Shown piece by piece: positions 34,033 through 45,044 of a stretch of 64,000 nt of DNA (the stretch's first letter is position 1; each line of letters begins with the position of its first letter). Origin of the DNA: Coprinus comatus (Eukaryota; Basidiomycota; Agaricomycetes; Agaricales; Agaricaceae); assembly GCA_034638255.1 (NCBI GenBank), contig JAWPGT010000020.1, positions 62,001 to 126,000 of the forward strand. The letters run 5' to 3'. The translations under genes and the position numbers were made by a program. The notes beneath the pieces were generated by a model. That model did not search any database and was not told the DNA's origin. It saw only the letters and a program-made list of their open reading frames with translations.

Positions 34033-34994
34033 ATGTTCTCTCTATCCATTATCAAGGTCAGTTCAGTCACATTACATCCACAAATACTCACATGGAATAT
34101 TAGGATACTGTATCAATACACCCCTCGCAATTCGGGGAGCCAGTTGACCAGGCTGTCATCGCTGAAGTTAATAAAAAATATGCAAACAACAGAGTTCTGC
34201 ATGATATAGGCTTATGTATCTGTGTTTTTGACCTTAGCCAAGTAAGTGAAGGCAGAGTTAGGTATGGTGACGGATACCTATGGTATAAAGGTACGTTCAT
34301 ATTTTTAATTGGAAATCTAAAACACTCACGCTAAATCAATACATAGTTGTATTCCGCATGGTCGTCTTCAGACCTTTCATTTCAGAAGTCATCGTGGCCA
34401 AAGTCAAGTCTTCTGACGAAGACGGCATTCGATGTCTGTGTGTCATATTTTGACGCCTTCTCAAGCAACTCACTTCAGAGTTAGTGACTATGGGCTTTTT
34501 TGACGACATGTATATTCCTACTGCCTATCTCCCACAACCAACCGCATTGTACGCACTTACCTTTATGTCTATCCCCTATACAACTTTACAACAAAACTCA
34601 CCATCGTGTTCATGTTTCAGTGATCCTAACGAACGAGCACATTTTTGGTTGCCTGATTCCGAATCAAACACATCGCAGGCTTTACTTGACTCTCCGGTTG
34701 CGGAGAGAATGTATATCGATCAAGGAGAGGTTGTCCGGGTCCGAGTAGAGGCAGAAGATTTTTATGACGATGAACCAGGTCCACCGAAGATGTCCGAAGG
34801 AGTACAACTTGCACGAGACCCTAAACGGGCACCATATAATGTCATCGTACGTTACACCCTCCTGCCTTCGTCAACTCATGTTTTATTCAACTTTCCCTAT
34901 AAAGTGCTCGATAGCCGAGCAAGGGCTGGGTCCGGTCGCGTGGTGGTCTAATGCGCAGCAAGTAGATGAAGAAGATGCTATGGAGGAAGGTTAA
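34033..34994 (+). CDS. RPC25: DNA-directed RNA polymerase III subunit RPC25 (RPC8)
   Basis: RPC25 pairs with RPC17 to form the Pol III stalk needed for initiation (tRNA, 5S, U6). Exon 1 is tiny (34033, MFSLSIIK). After a 47-base intron comes DTVSIHPSQFGEPVDQAVIA, VNKKYANNRVLHDIGLCICV and GRVRYGDGYLWYK. Exon 3 reads VVFRMVVFRPFISEVIVAKV then SSDEDGIR. The following exons have MGFFDDMYIPTAYLPQP, DPNERAHFWLPDSES, RMYIDQGEVVRVRVEAEDFY, VQLARDPKRAPYNVI and, after the last intron, CSIAEQGLGPVAWW, ending at TAA 34992. These are the RPC25 N-terminal and OB-fold (RPC8) blocks in order. The short exon boundary near 34440-34490 is the least certain: the best 3' splice site is GAGTTAG. Antisense ORFs here are shadows. 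Confidence 0.9.
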
Positions 34995-36870
34995 CCACCG
35001 TTGTCTCTCCTAGGCTCGGTACCATGACTTCCATGTGTTCGTAGAACCCTTCTCTAGTATAAACTAATACTTGAACACAACCAGTAATGTTATGATATCA
35101 AGAAAAAGGGGTTTTCAACCTTGCGATATGAACGTGCGAGTTTACTGACCATGTGGAAGATTTATGACTTCATAGTCAATTAAATATACCAACTTCGAAG
35201 ATCTCCCTGGTCAGGTATTAGAAACTCGATGAGCTCTCAATGAAGAAATCATACTGACATTTACAACTCGGCCATCATCAACGAGTTATGACGCATAAAT
35301 ATCACTTCAAATTTCAGAAGACGAAAACCACGTTATACACTACCCTTCCAAGATTGAGTACAATAAGTTGTTGATTCATTAGGGTTCAACGCCCCCCTGC
35401 CCCCCCTCTGCGAATTTCTCAGATACTACCCCATGAAAAACCCCCTCTCTGTCCTTCCAACTTCATTGTAGTATATGTACATGCAACCCCCACTGCGTAT
35501 GATTGTGATTGCCGCGACTGCTCTCATGGCTTTTTCCCTCTTCACTCTAATGATTCTCAAAAACAACTGCGCCAAACCTCCGGAACATAATTACTTTAAC
35601 CTTGCCAACTTTTTAAGTTGTAAACTTGAAACCATAAACAAAATGACCCCTTGACGCAAATTCCGATATCGGATCTACCCCCTTTTTTCTTTCTAGGTCT
35701 AACCTGTAATCGTATCCGTTTCAGCCATCACACCTATGTGTCTGTACACATGATACATTCTAATAACCCCCCTTTCTCTCCGTTCACACCTGTTGTTGGT
35801 TAAACATTTCTCCTGTCAACTAGAACTTTAGTTTTACTCTCAGTATCTCTGGGTCTTACTATTTACGTCATTGCAGACCACTAACACTTCCTTCCCATAA
35901 ACTTTCATATTTGTACTATGTGTTCTGTATTCAGAAACTAGAACCCAAGCGGAAGTAACCAGGTGTTTACTTTTACCATGTAAGTAAATTCCGTCCTCTT
36001 CCTTCACTCCCGCGAAACCTACCTTCACTTCTCACCTCTCACCTCTTAACTTTTCACTCTTCACCCTTTTTCAACAATTCCCAAACTTCAAACTCAAAAC
36101 CCCCCCCCTCTCCTTTCCTTCCATAAGCATGATTAGAACCCTTAAAAACTCGTTATAGACAATTTCTATAAATGTATCCCGCTCCTTACTGCATTTAGCA
36201 TTTAGACTACATACATTGAATCTGGGGTAGATTTTGAAATTACGTTTATTTTCTTAGGCATTGAAGGTTACACATGTACAACATCGAGGGTAAACCTAGT
36301 CACGTATCTTAAGGCTGATATAAGTATAGTCGAGGAGTGATTTCATTTTATTCATCAGCCTTATTTCCGATCATAGTAAAATTCATACTTAAGTTGATGC
36401 ATGATGTTAATGTTAATCCAGGTTAAATGCGGAATTTTGTAACAGAGGATGATCAAAAATGATTTTCTCGAAGTACGTACTACGTAGTGATGGATACTCA
36501 AAAAAAAAAACCAAAAAATTTAGACAAACTTAAGATCCTTAAGATCTTTCAAACATCGAACTTTATAGTATGCCTCCCCCTACTTAACGGAAAGTACAAG
36601 TACAAGGAAAAATTATAATGGTGGTATACATATTGCTGGGTAATAAAATAAATTACATGGACGATTGGCATAGTATTGAGAGAAACTTGGAAAATGGGCA
36701 TGGACTAAAAAAAAAAAAATAGCGCATGGAGAATAGTAAAAACAGAAATAATGAGAACCTTCCACGTTTTAACTCGAAGCAACAAGCATTTGGGGTTGGT
36801 ATGACGAGATTGTGTGATGGGTTTGTGGGGTAATAGTTTTCGGATCACGGGGTTCATGGACCATCGACCA
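34995..36870. other. Pyrimidine-rich intergenic stretch
   Basis: 1.9 kb between the convergent RPC25 and the family gene ending at 36871. The plus strand is strongly C/T-rich from about 35340 to 36120, with C runs of six to nine (for example near 35390 and 36100), then AT-rich with A runs near 36500 and 36708. No ORF with protein-like sequence and no tRNA was seen. Confidence 0.5.
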
Positions 36871-37625
36871 TCATTGAGAATGAGGTGGAGCAGGATCCAC
36901 AGCGACATCTGCCTGGCAAATTCCATCCCCAAAACTATAGAGAGCGACCAGATATAGTTGGTCATAAGTGATGGAATCACGACCAACTCTCCATTCAGGA
37001 TCCGTGGTAGACGACCTAGCTGCTTTCTATTATAAAGTAACAAGAAAAGTTAGGAAAAACATGTTTGGTAATTGCTTCTTGTTGAGGGAGACTTACCTCG
37101 AGGAAGTTGCGGAATTCTCTGCAGATAGAAGTAGCAAGTTGGCACCTAGTTACGTTCCAAGGAACGCTGAAGGTGAATGAGTCATCGATATGTTCATAAC
37201 CAGAGACCACTGTTATATAAATATTGTATGAGATCCCCAGGTCGGTATAGAGAAAACAAGGGAACACATACCCTAATACGCAAGTCAAAGTCGATCTTCC
37301 TAGCTGAGCTCGGGATATAACTAGCTAAGACTGGCTCGTTCGCGTTGGCAAGAACTTTAGAAAGAGCTGAAGGGCTCCTAAGACCAAATTCTCGCATTGC
37401 AATCCCTTGGTGTACACTAGAGTTGCAGTAGTCGAATGAAATGGGTGAAAATATGGGCGTCTTGACAGATTTTGCAGCTATCTGAGGTACTCGACGTCGG
37501 TTTTCGGATTTGAATTGGGATGGAGGGGAGACAGGTGTCAGAGCTCCAGCCAACGAAGAGTATGTTGAAATTTGAGAAGGGTGAATGGAACTGTGAATAT
37601 CACGGTAGTGGGGGTAGTATGCCAT
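36871..37625 (-). CDS. Unnamed small-gene family, most divergent member
   Basis: Exon 1 (37625 to about 37272) starts MAYYPHYRDIHSSIHPSQIS, then SENRRRVPQIAAKSV, FSPISFDYCNSSVHQGIA and FGLRSPSALSKVLANANEP. Exon 2 has SGYEHIDDSFTFSVPWNVT with RCQLATSICREFRNFLE; exon 3 (from about 37023) KAARSSTTDPEWRVGRDS, LYLVALYSFGDGICQADVAV, ending DPAPPHSQ at TGA 36873-36871. The last residues differ from the usual WQADVAVDF, with Cys for the conserved Trp and an extended tail. The exon 1/2 junction carries two extra bases relative to other members; using a 5' site five bases downstream (GTGTTC) restores the frame, otherwise it would be a pseudogene. Confidence 0.6.
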
Positions 37626-38463
37626 TTGTACTGAGGGTAGCAGTATGCGTAGAGGGTTGTTGTTATAGTGAGAGGTGTAGAGGCTGTATCAATAGGAGGA
37701 AGTTCGAATGGGGTACTTGAGAGGCATGGAGTAGAGGATTTATATAACGTTCAGCGCTCAAAGTGGTGACCACCCCCATCAGATCACAATATTCGACTTT
37801 CCTCACACCATCACAACGATTGTGTGATATCACAACTGGGTAGACCTTCACAACCCCAGAATGGAAATGTCCCCCAGCCTCAGGTGAGCAGGTAAGCGAG
37901 GGACACATCCCCGTAGTCACCTCATTGTCCTTCAACCCACTCGCTTGCCTGTCACTGTTCATTATTCTAGTGGTCACCTCTTATGTGATACATAACGAAA
38001 GGCAATAAGAAAGGTTAGCCAATGAAATCGTCCCATCATTATATCAGATAGAGGTGAGTCTAGATGTCGAGCGGGCGGTAAAAATACGCCAACAGATTGT
38101 CCAGGCTCTGTATGTAGAGAAGCAATATTGGAACGATATATGTAAGAGATTGAGGTTAACATTTGGCCTATGGCAAGGTGTAATATACACTATGCCATCT
38201 ATTATGTAATACATAAGGATTATATTGAGAAAAATATTTATTTGTTAAGATTTGTTTTTAGCCATATAAAGCAGTGCATGCTATATATGATTAAGGGTCT
38301 ACAATATTATTTCAATAATTTTGGTGTATTACCTAATGTGTTTACTGCACATTTATTAGGAGTATATTTTTATTAGTCATCATCTAAAACTTAAAAAGTG
38401 GGGTGCTTCGCCTTAAGGGGGTTCCATCCATTTCGAGGGCAATCTTTCTTTGTTCCGAATGTC

Positions 38464-38483
38464 GTTTCTAGAATTCTAGAAAC
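38464..38483. repeat. Perfect 20-base palindrome
   Basis: Centred on GAATTC: GTTTCTAGAA followed by TTCTAGAAAC. It superficially resembles heat-shock-element halves, but the spacing between the TTC/GAA blocks is wrong for a canonical HSE. Confidence 0.5.
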
Positions 38484-38715
38484 AGCATTTCTTTGTTTGT
38501 CAGGGCCAGAACCTGGTCTATAAGTGATTTCACCCCGTAGTATAATCAGTGACCTTGGAAAGATACCCAGGATTCCAACTGGCTATTCTCACAGGGGTTG
38601 GTGTTGGTGGAGAATTGTTAACTTTCGGGGTTATACACATATTAGAATGCCGACTGATGCCGAAGCCTAACGTGAAAATGACAAAGCTCCATTAGCGTCG
38701 GAGATTTAATTTAAA

Positions 38716-38729
38716 CCCCCCCCCCCCCC
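38716..38729 (+). repeat. Poly-C run (14 C)
   Basis: Fourteen consecutive C between TTAAA and AACGG; a likely slippage-prone tract and possible assembly uncertainty. Confidence 0.9.
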
Positions 38730-40261
38730 AACGGCGCTTAGATGTCGACTGTCGAGGCACACAGCCCACAGTATATCAATCTCAATGTTCAACAACCTTG
38801 ATTGAGCTTGCTTATGTGGCTCGACTCGGGTGAACCTTTATGTATGAGACGAAAGATGAAGACGCATTGAAGGTGAGGTGTGTAGTTTAGTAGTATTATT
38901 TTGGGGACCATGCCCTTGAATTCATTGGGCTCAGTCTCTCAGCCCTCACCGCTCAGCCCTGCGAAGTCTTCTAATAAGGTTCGCATTCTATCCTCTTCCG
39001 ATGAGTCCTAGGTTGTCTATTGTAAGAACAATCTATCACCGTGACCTGTTAAGCATCTGGTATCTCCCTGATGAACTCCGGATGCCGGCCGCAAAACATT
39101 AGCCACTTAGAATTATCATAATAACAACCTTCATACATATATGGAACTCGGCTAAAGGTTTATATTCAAACCATGTGGGTCGATGTCCAACACTGTCAAA
39201 CCTTCACCAATTCAAAAATTTAGTTCTCGTGGTACAACTTGGCGTAGTGGTTAACTTGAGGAACGGAAGGAAACACGATAAGGATTCAGTATATAAGGAG
39301 TGTAGTGTGATATGACGCTAACGCATGTGGTGGCAAGCAAACTTGTAGAAGCAAGTATCCAAACCAGAATAGATCGTTTACAACAAGAGGGTACAGATTT
39401 GTTGGCTTTGGATCTTAGAAGCTAAAGCCATGCCTAGAACACGCTAATCTCGGCTTGTTCTTGTTATTCCCGCCGATATGTATGATGTATTCATCTACCG
39501 AAATACTTTAAGCGAGGTAAATCTACAGAAGTAGTATATCTGAACAATTTTGTATCAGTGGTGCGTTTAACTCGCAGCATTATGTAGGAGATATCCACAG
39601 TCTCCTGGAACAGGACAACATGCCATGTAATGCTTTTATGCCAGAGACCAGATACTAAATTAGAGGTGGACAGGCTAGAACTTTCTGAAGAAAGTTATGA
39701 TGACGATGAATGGACCGGTAGCTTTATTAAAATGTTTGACGAAGTTAACGTTTTATATATACTATGTACAGTACACTGCTAGAAAACGTTCAAAACTTAT
39801 GCAACTGACTAAATAATGCTATTTAGAGGGTTTTTTCTCCGGTTCGCGATCGAAACATATCGTCCACTTATAACAGCTCACGCTACGTGCCCAACAGCAT
39901 ATCATATCATCCCTATAAGCGTTTAAAGCAGCATCCACTCATGCGTTCCGGTTGCTTTATTTCAGCATCACCAAGTCAGTTATTTTGCCTTGGGCAGATA
40001 TGTGTATTTCGGGAACCTCTTCTACTTCTCTCCGCAGGCTCGATAGGAGGGCAGGATCTAGAGTTTGAGAAGGACAGCAGCTCTCGGCAAGTAATTGGCC
40101 ATCATCGAGTCTGTTTTAGGGGTCGTCATAGCCGAAATGGTCATTTTCCCCTGATGGGATGTCCTAGGCTATTTACCTGAGGAGAGCGGCCTACACGTGT
40201 GCTTGTGGTTCTCTAATCCTGTTCTGACAAGCTGCGTACAATGTTCTCATCAGTTTTCCTG

Positions 40262-41140
40262 AACAGTTAATGAATTGAGTAGAAGACACAGATACCTGGA
40301 CCACAATACTGAACATTTCTACAAGATCATGTCCTCATATCCTACGCACCCCGTTTCTCGGCTCAGACAGGTGATTACACGAGGCTTGAGAGCATAGTAG
40401 GAACGAAGAAGGTGAAACGAGCGCCACCAAATTCCTCTTGGTGGCTGCGTTCAAACATTATGAGAAGCAATTCTTGATCATACACAGTCGTCGAGTAACA
40501 AAGTTGCTTCCCGAGTTGGACCCCGGATCTCAAGGAACACAAGTACAGCTGATAGATATTCCATCTCTGTAATCCAGTATTTGATACTCTAATGGAGAAA
40601 TAACAGTGGGACTGTCGCTCATTTTGATTTTGCATACGACCTTAGAAGCATGGATTCTCAATGACGTGTGCTCATGCACATGATGTAACAAAGAGTACAT
40701 TACCTAGAAAAGAATACTTCTGGTACAGCCGTTGACCTCGGTTCTCAAGACTATTTGTGTAGCCATTCAACTATATGAGGACTATATGAGGAAGACGCTT
40801 CAGGAGGCCAGGAAATACATCTTGACACTTCTAGTAGTTCAAATCGGGATGGAATGGCTTGTCATGGTTCCATGAAAGATTGAGAGCTTCTGTATAACTG
40901 TAGCATCATATCCTCAAGTCCGGCATGGAATAGTACTTGAACCTGTGTACCTAAAATCCTTGTGCTGCATCCAGAGCTTTGTCCAAACGCTGTAGAGGGT
41001 GAGAAAAGTGGAGCTTAGTGTTGGAACCAAGTTCAATGTCCATCCCTTTCGGGGGATCCAGTATCTGACCCCGGTCGAAAACAATTTCTTCGCCTCGTAG
41101 GTGCTTTCGGGACTTGAGTCAAGGAGCAGAAGTGACATAA
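40262..41140 (-). pseudogene. Decayed MYND-family relic
   Basis: On the minus strand: GMDIELGSNTKLHFSHPLQR then LDKALDAAQG (41045-40970), matching GMKINLGNSKLQ...LDNALDA of the gene at 57.9 kb. Then YDQELLLIMFERSHQEEF and GARFTFFVPTMLSS (40530-40380) match the YEQELFLRLLELNH block. In shifted frame LKPRVITCLSRETGCVGYED follows, and finally CRNVQYCGP before a GTATCTG splice site (about 40290). Several frames are needed and the first MYND cysteines are partly lost (CVGYED for CVVCGD). No third exon was found downstream. It is clearly non-functional. Confidence 0.65.
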
Positions 41141-41860
41141 CGCGAACGTTTGTTGAATAATGTGACAGGGTAGTAAGAAGTCTGGTGAAATCACACTACA
41201 ACTGATTACTGTGATGGTTGGGCGGTAGATTTTCCAGGGAGGACTGTGCGCTTTGTTGCGTTGGATAGAAATGAACACAGGGAGTCCTACGTACTGGTCG
41301 GATCAACTGTAAGAGAATGTATAATAAGTACCATCGCACATATGATATGATATGTTATACATCATGTACTTTCCAGCCCTGGAGCCATTTCAGAGCTTGG
41401 TCAGCAAAAGGCGCAAGAGAGTACTTAGAACACAGTGGAAAACACACGGCAACAGGAACCAATCGACTGGAAAAGAACTTAAAGAAGAGAAGCCAATGGT
41501 AACATAAGTCATGACGCTTGTTTGGTGCTTGGCAAGAAGTTCGGAACTAGGATCAACAAACTTCGGTCAACAAACTCAAGCAAGAAATTATATATATCAT
41601 TATCGAGAACGAAGAATGGGTCGAGGATAATGGAACAGGAACCCACATTGATTTCACTGGGATATTTGAATTGTTTTATAAATAGGACAAAGTTCCGAAA
41701 ATCATGAGGATTTAATTACAACTAATAATCAATAATCTGTCTACTAAGGGTATATGAAAGCAACACGAAAGCAAAACAACAAAAGCAAACGAGGAGCGAA
41801 CTAATGCGGTGAATAGATGAATTATGCCAGATATTTTGGGTGGTATAGTATGTGGCATTA
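41141..41860. other. Intergenic
   Basis: Short ORFs only (41317-41502, 41522-41707); no recognisable gene. It is the 5' side of the MYND relic and the 3' flank of the A-type copy ending at 41861. Confidence 0.45.
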
Positions 41861-42544
41861 TCAGAAATCAACAGCGACATCTGCTTGCCAAACATTGACA
41901 TCTAGATTATAAAGAGTGACTAGAATGATTTTATCAAACTGGATACCACCATTTCCGATTTTCCACTGAGGACATGATGTAGATGATGACATGGCTTTCT
42001 GTAAGAGTCGTTAGTTAAAACATTCTACCATTCAGTATTATAGAAATACTAACCTCGACGAATTTCCAAAAGTGCATAGCAATACTCGAACCGAGTTGAA
42101 TACGAGTCATTCCCGGACTGGCAGGTGTGGTGAATGACCAGTTCAAGTGATTATATCCAGGCCACTATATTAAAAACCAACTGTCAGACATATGACTCAA
42201 GAGAAGGGATATAAATAGTGACTAACCATTATTTTAAGATTGACTTGTTGAACACCGGTATTGGCCAAAACAAGGTCATTTCCTCCAGCCACCATCTGAA
42301 CCAGTGCGTTTGCACTGCGGGCACTGAAGTCTACAATTGACACTCCTTGTTGCGAACTCCCGATATAATCGAAGGAGATCGGATGGGAAACTGGACTGCC
42401 ACCGGCTTTTGCGGAGGATTGAGGTACGCGCCGACGGCGGGAGTTGACAAATTGGGAAGGAGGCGGGGTCAGGGCTCCGGAGAGTGATGAGAAGCCGGAC
42501 ATTTGGGAAGGGAAGACAGGAGTATGAATTGCAGTGTAAGCCAT
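41861..42544 (-). CDS. Unnamed small-gene family, A-type copy 2
   Basis: Same three-exon layout as 23825-23143. In exon 1 only two residues differ from A-type copy 1 (MAYTAIH for MAYSAIH, GGSP for GGRP). Exon 2 is WPGYNHLNWSFTTPASPG with the SSIAMHFWKFVE block; exon 3 ends VWQADVAVDF at TGA 41863-41861. The exon 1 donor GTTAGTCAC and the first intron are nearly identical in all A-type copies. It is head to head with the B-type copy at 43655. Confidence 0.84.
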
Positions 42545-43654
42545 TTCGATTGAGATTGGTGTTTAAAGTTTGGTAGATTTGCTGTACACTGACAGAGGAC
42601 TCAAGCTGGAGAGATCGTTGAGGTGATGATCCTCTATCCTCTTCGATGCCATCGTTAAATAGACGACGCGACCTCAATAACTCATGTAGAGACTCTCCAT
42701 GAGCTCACATAGCGAGGAGAGACCCTTGGTCGCTGTGAGGAACGTCCTCCACAGTCATCACTTCGAGAGTCGGGTGATAAAGTGAAAGAGGGATTGGGTA
42801 CAATCACAATTACGGTAATTTGCTGGTTCAGTCTACGAGTAACGAACCGCTCACTTCACGCTTATAGTGATTTGCTTCAATGGGAAAGAATTGTGCTATG
42901 AATGTGATGGCAAATGGAGCCGAGTCAGGGTCGTAATGCCTCGAGGTCGAACTTGACCTACTGATCGCTCGACGCTACTGCAGAAGAGTCTGTTAGTGAT
43001 GTACGTCTGAAAGTTAGACTACGGAAGGGTGATATTTTAGATATTGCATGAAATTGACACGATTATCTACGAAACCGCACCAACAAATAGTTTCAGATAT
43101 ATTCCAAGAGGTAACCCAAAAAAAAGTATAATCTATTCGAACCCAAGGTATTTCTTGCATGGTACATGGTTCTGCATTTTTACTTGGTCATCATAGTACA
43201 TACTCCTTGGACTGTAATTGCCATCTGCTGGATACCATCAGACGTATCCTGTCATAGTCGCACATTATCTCGGTGATGGTGATATCGTCGGTTATCACAG
43301 ACAAGTGATTGTACACCCCTCCCTGAAGTCCCTTTTTTGATTTGAACAAATCTGAACCACTCCTTGAACTGGTGTGATCCGGTCTATCTCGTGAGCTAAC
43401 ACTCTCGTTTCGATCACATCACAATCCCGCCTTCACTCTCAATATGTGCCAGCCCTCTGCGCGCCTCCCTGTCTACATTTTCCTAGGTGTCACTGTAGGT
43501 ACAAGTGAAGAATACTATCCAAGTTGCAAATTGTCGACGAAAGCTATAAAGTATGCATGAAACTATGCTTGGAGTCATCAGCAACCTCCGAGTCTCTCGA
43601 GCAATCCAAACTCCTCAGCTGCTAGTTTAACAAGTTTAACACCGATCGATCAAT
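42545..43654. promoter_or_regulatory. Shared divergent promoter region, module 2
   Basis: 1,110 bases between the A- and B-type starts. The inverted repeat is at 42708-42737 with one mismatch, and TATAAAG at 43545-43551 lies 104 bases before the B-type ATG. The CACATCACAATCCCGCC block is near 43411. The middle (42.8-43.3 kb) is more diverged than modules 1 and 3 are from each other and lacks the tRNA-like B-box segment. Confidence 0.55.
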
Positions 43655-44336
43655 ATGCCCGGTTATCATAACCCGATGCACACTCCTATCTTCCCTTCTC
43701 AAGTCTCTTCCTATTCATCTCTCTCTGGAGCTCTTACCCCACCACCATCTCAATTCGTCTCTTCCAGACGCCGCCGTGTTCCCCAAGGTGTCCCTAAAAC
43801 ATGTTCAGGACCCATGTGTGGACCAGTCGCATTTGACTATATTGGTCAACGTGGACAAGGAGTTTCCATGGCAGACTTTAGTGCCCGGTCTCAGAACGCG
43901 TTGCAACAAATGGTTGCCGGAGCAAACGATCAGGTACTCGCTGGTACCAATGTTACAAAAATTAATCTTCGGGTTATGGTATGTGCTATTTTTAACTCTG
44001 GTAATCGATCTTGAGCTGACTCGGAATGGCAGTGGTCCGGATATGAACATTTGAGCTTCTTTGAGAGTATGCCAACCAGTCCGGCTACCTCTCGTGGGCA
44101 ACTCGGAGCATCTATTGCTATGCAGTTCTACAACTTTGTTGGTGTGAGCATTATTTTTGACCGACTCGTAATAAAAAATGTAACTAATAACTTTCTTGTA
44201 GACTGCTATGAAATCTTCTACAAGCAATCCTCAATGGCAAATTAATCAGAGAATCCCATTCGAGAAGATCTTCCTCGTCGCACTTTACCACATTGGTGAC
44301 CAAGTGTGGCAGGCAGATGTTGCCATCGACTTCTAA
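43655..44336 (+). CDS. Unnamed small-gene family, B-type copy 2
   Basis: Exon 1 MPGYHNPMHTPIFPSQVSS differs from B-type copy 1 at two residues (QFVSS, LRVM). Exon 2 is WSGYEHLSFFESMPTSPATS then RGQLGASIAMQFYNFVG. Exon 3 has TAMKSSTSNPQWQINQRIPF and ends VWQADVAIDF at TAA 44334-44336. All splice sites are preserved. The 3' flank is TC-rich and then unrelated to module 1 beyond about 60 bases. Confidence 0.84.
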
Positions 44337-45044
44337 AAATAACATACTTTTGTTTCTCTCTCTCTCGCACTTTCAAGTTTTAGGCTTTATCAATGCAGCA
44401 TTCTTAATTTATTCATTCGGTCATCGCACACCACTTTTTTGCACTCCCCATCTGCATTATTTTCCCCCACGATTTATACCCTTTTTACCACATGTTTCGT
44501 TTTCCTCATTGACAAAATAGAAATCAATATACCTGTATTTGTCCTACCAACGCACTATAGATTCTCTTGTCAAACTTCATGACTACATTTTACCTGGTTC
44601 AGCTCAATCTTCATACTTAGTACTATACTAGAGCCCTAGAACTTACTAGCAGTGGTTTTCCGGCTTCTATATAATATAGTATAACCAGATAGGGAAGTCT
44701 TACTGTGTTAGACGTGATTTAGTCATAAGTTTGGACCGATGCTACCACTTAGCATATTGTGATTGTTATTCCGAGTTTGACTAATACAAGATGCAAACAA
44801 AGTGGAAAAGAATGTGCTTGCACCGCAGAGGGAATTATTGTAGTAGAATCAAAATTAGATTTTGGTTGTATTCCAATATCTACTGTAGATCGAACTCTTT
44901 TATATTAACCATTTATTCGTACTCTTCATTGTAGAGGATGGCTGCGCTTTCCGTTGCTTAGACCATTTACAAACCACCATGAATCCTACATAGTATGTGA
45001 CCAATGTCACATTCACTCCATCCAAACACATCGACCATCAAGCA
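44337..45044. other. Intergenic
   Basis: The 3' flank of B-type copy 2 and the upstream region of the MYND pseudogene. No gene recognised. Confidence 0.45.

Larger units (their letters stand above)
37626..40261. other. Gene-poor interval
   Basis: 2.6 kb without a supportable gene. The segment 38165-38380 is conspicuously AT-rich and holds a chance-like 68-codon ORF. A 20-base perfect palindrome (38464-38483) and a run of 14 C (38716-38729) occur. The ORF 39887-40180 has no domain-like sequence. Confidence 0.5.

Noticed and set aside
33894..34420. A minus-strand small spliced gene could be built here (MTSEMKGLKTTMRN ... SSSLICT).
   Set aside because: The plus strand of the same region gives well-conserved RPC25 exons (for example GRVRYGDGYLWYK), so the minus frames are shadows.
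38170..38376. AT-rich ORF of 68 codons, hydrophobic, considered as a mitochondrial-DNA insertion or plasmid remnant.
   Set aside because: No recognisable mitochondrial gene; composition alone explains the open frame.
38464..38483. Palindrome considered as a heat-shock element.
   Set aside because: Spacing of the TTC/GAA blocks is not the alternating nTTCn-nGAAn pattern and no gene starts nearby.
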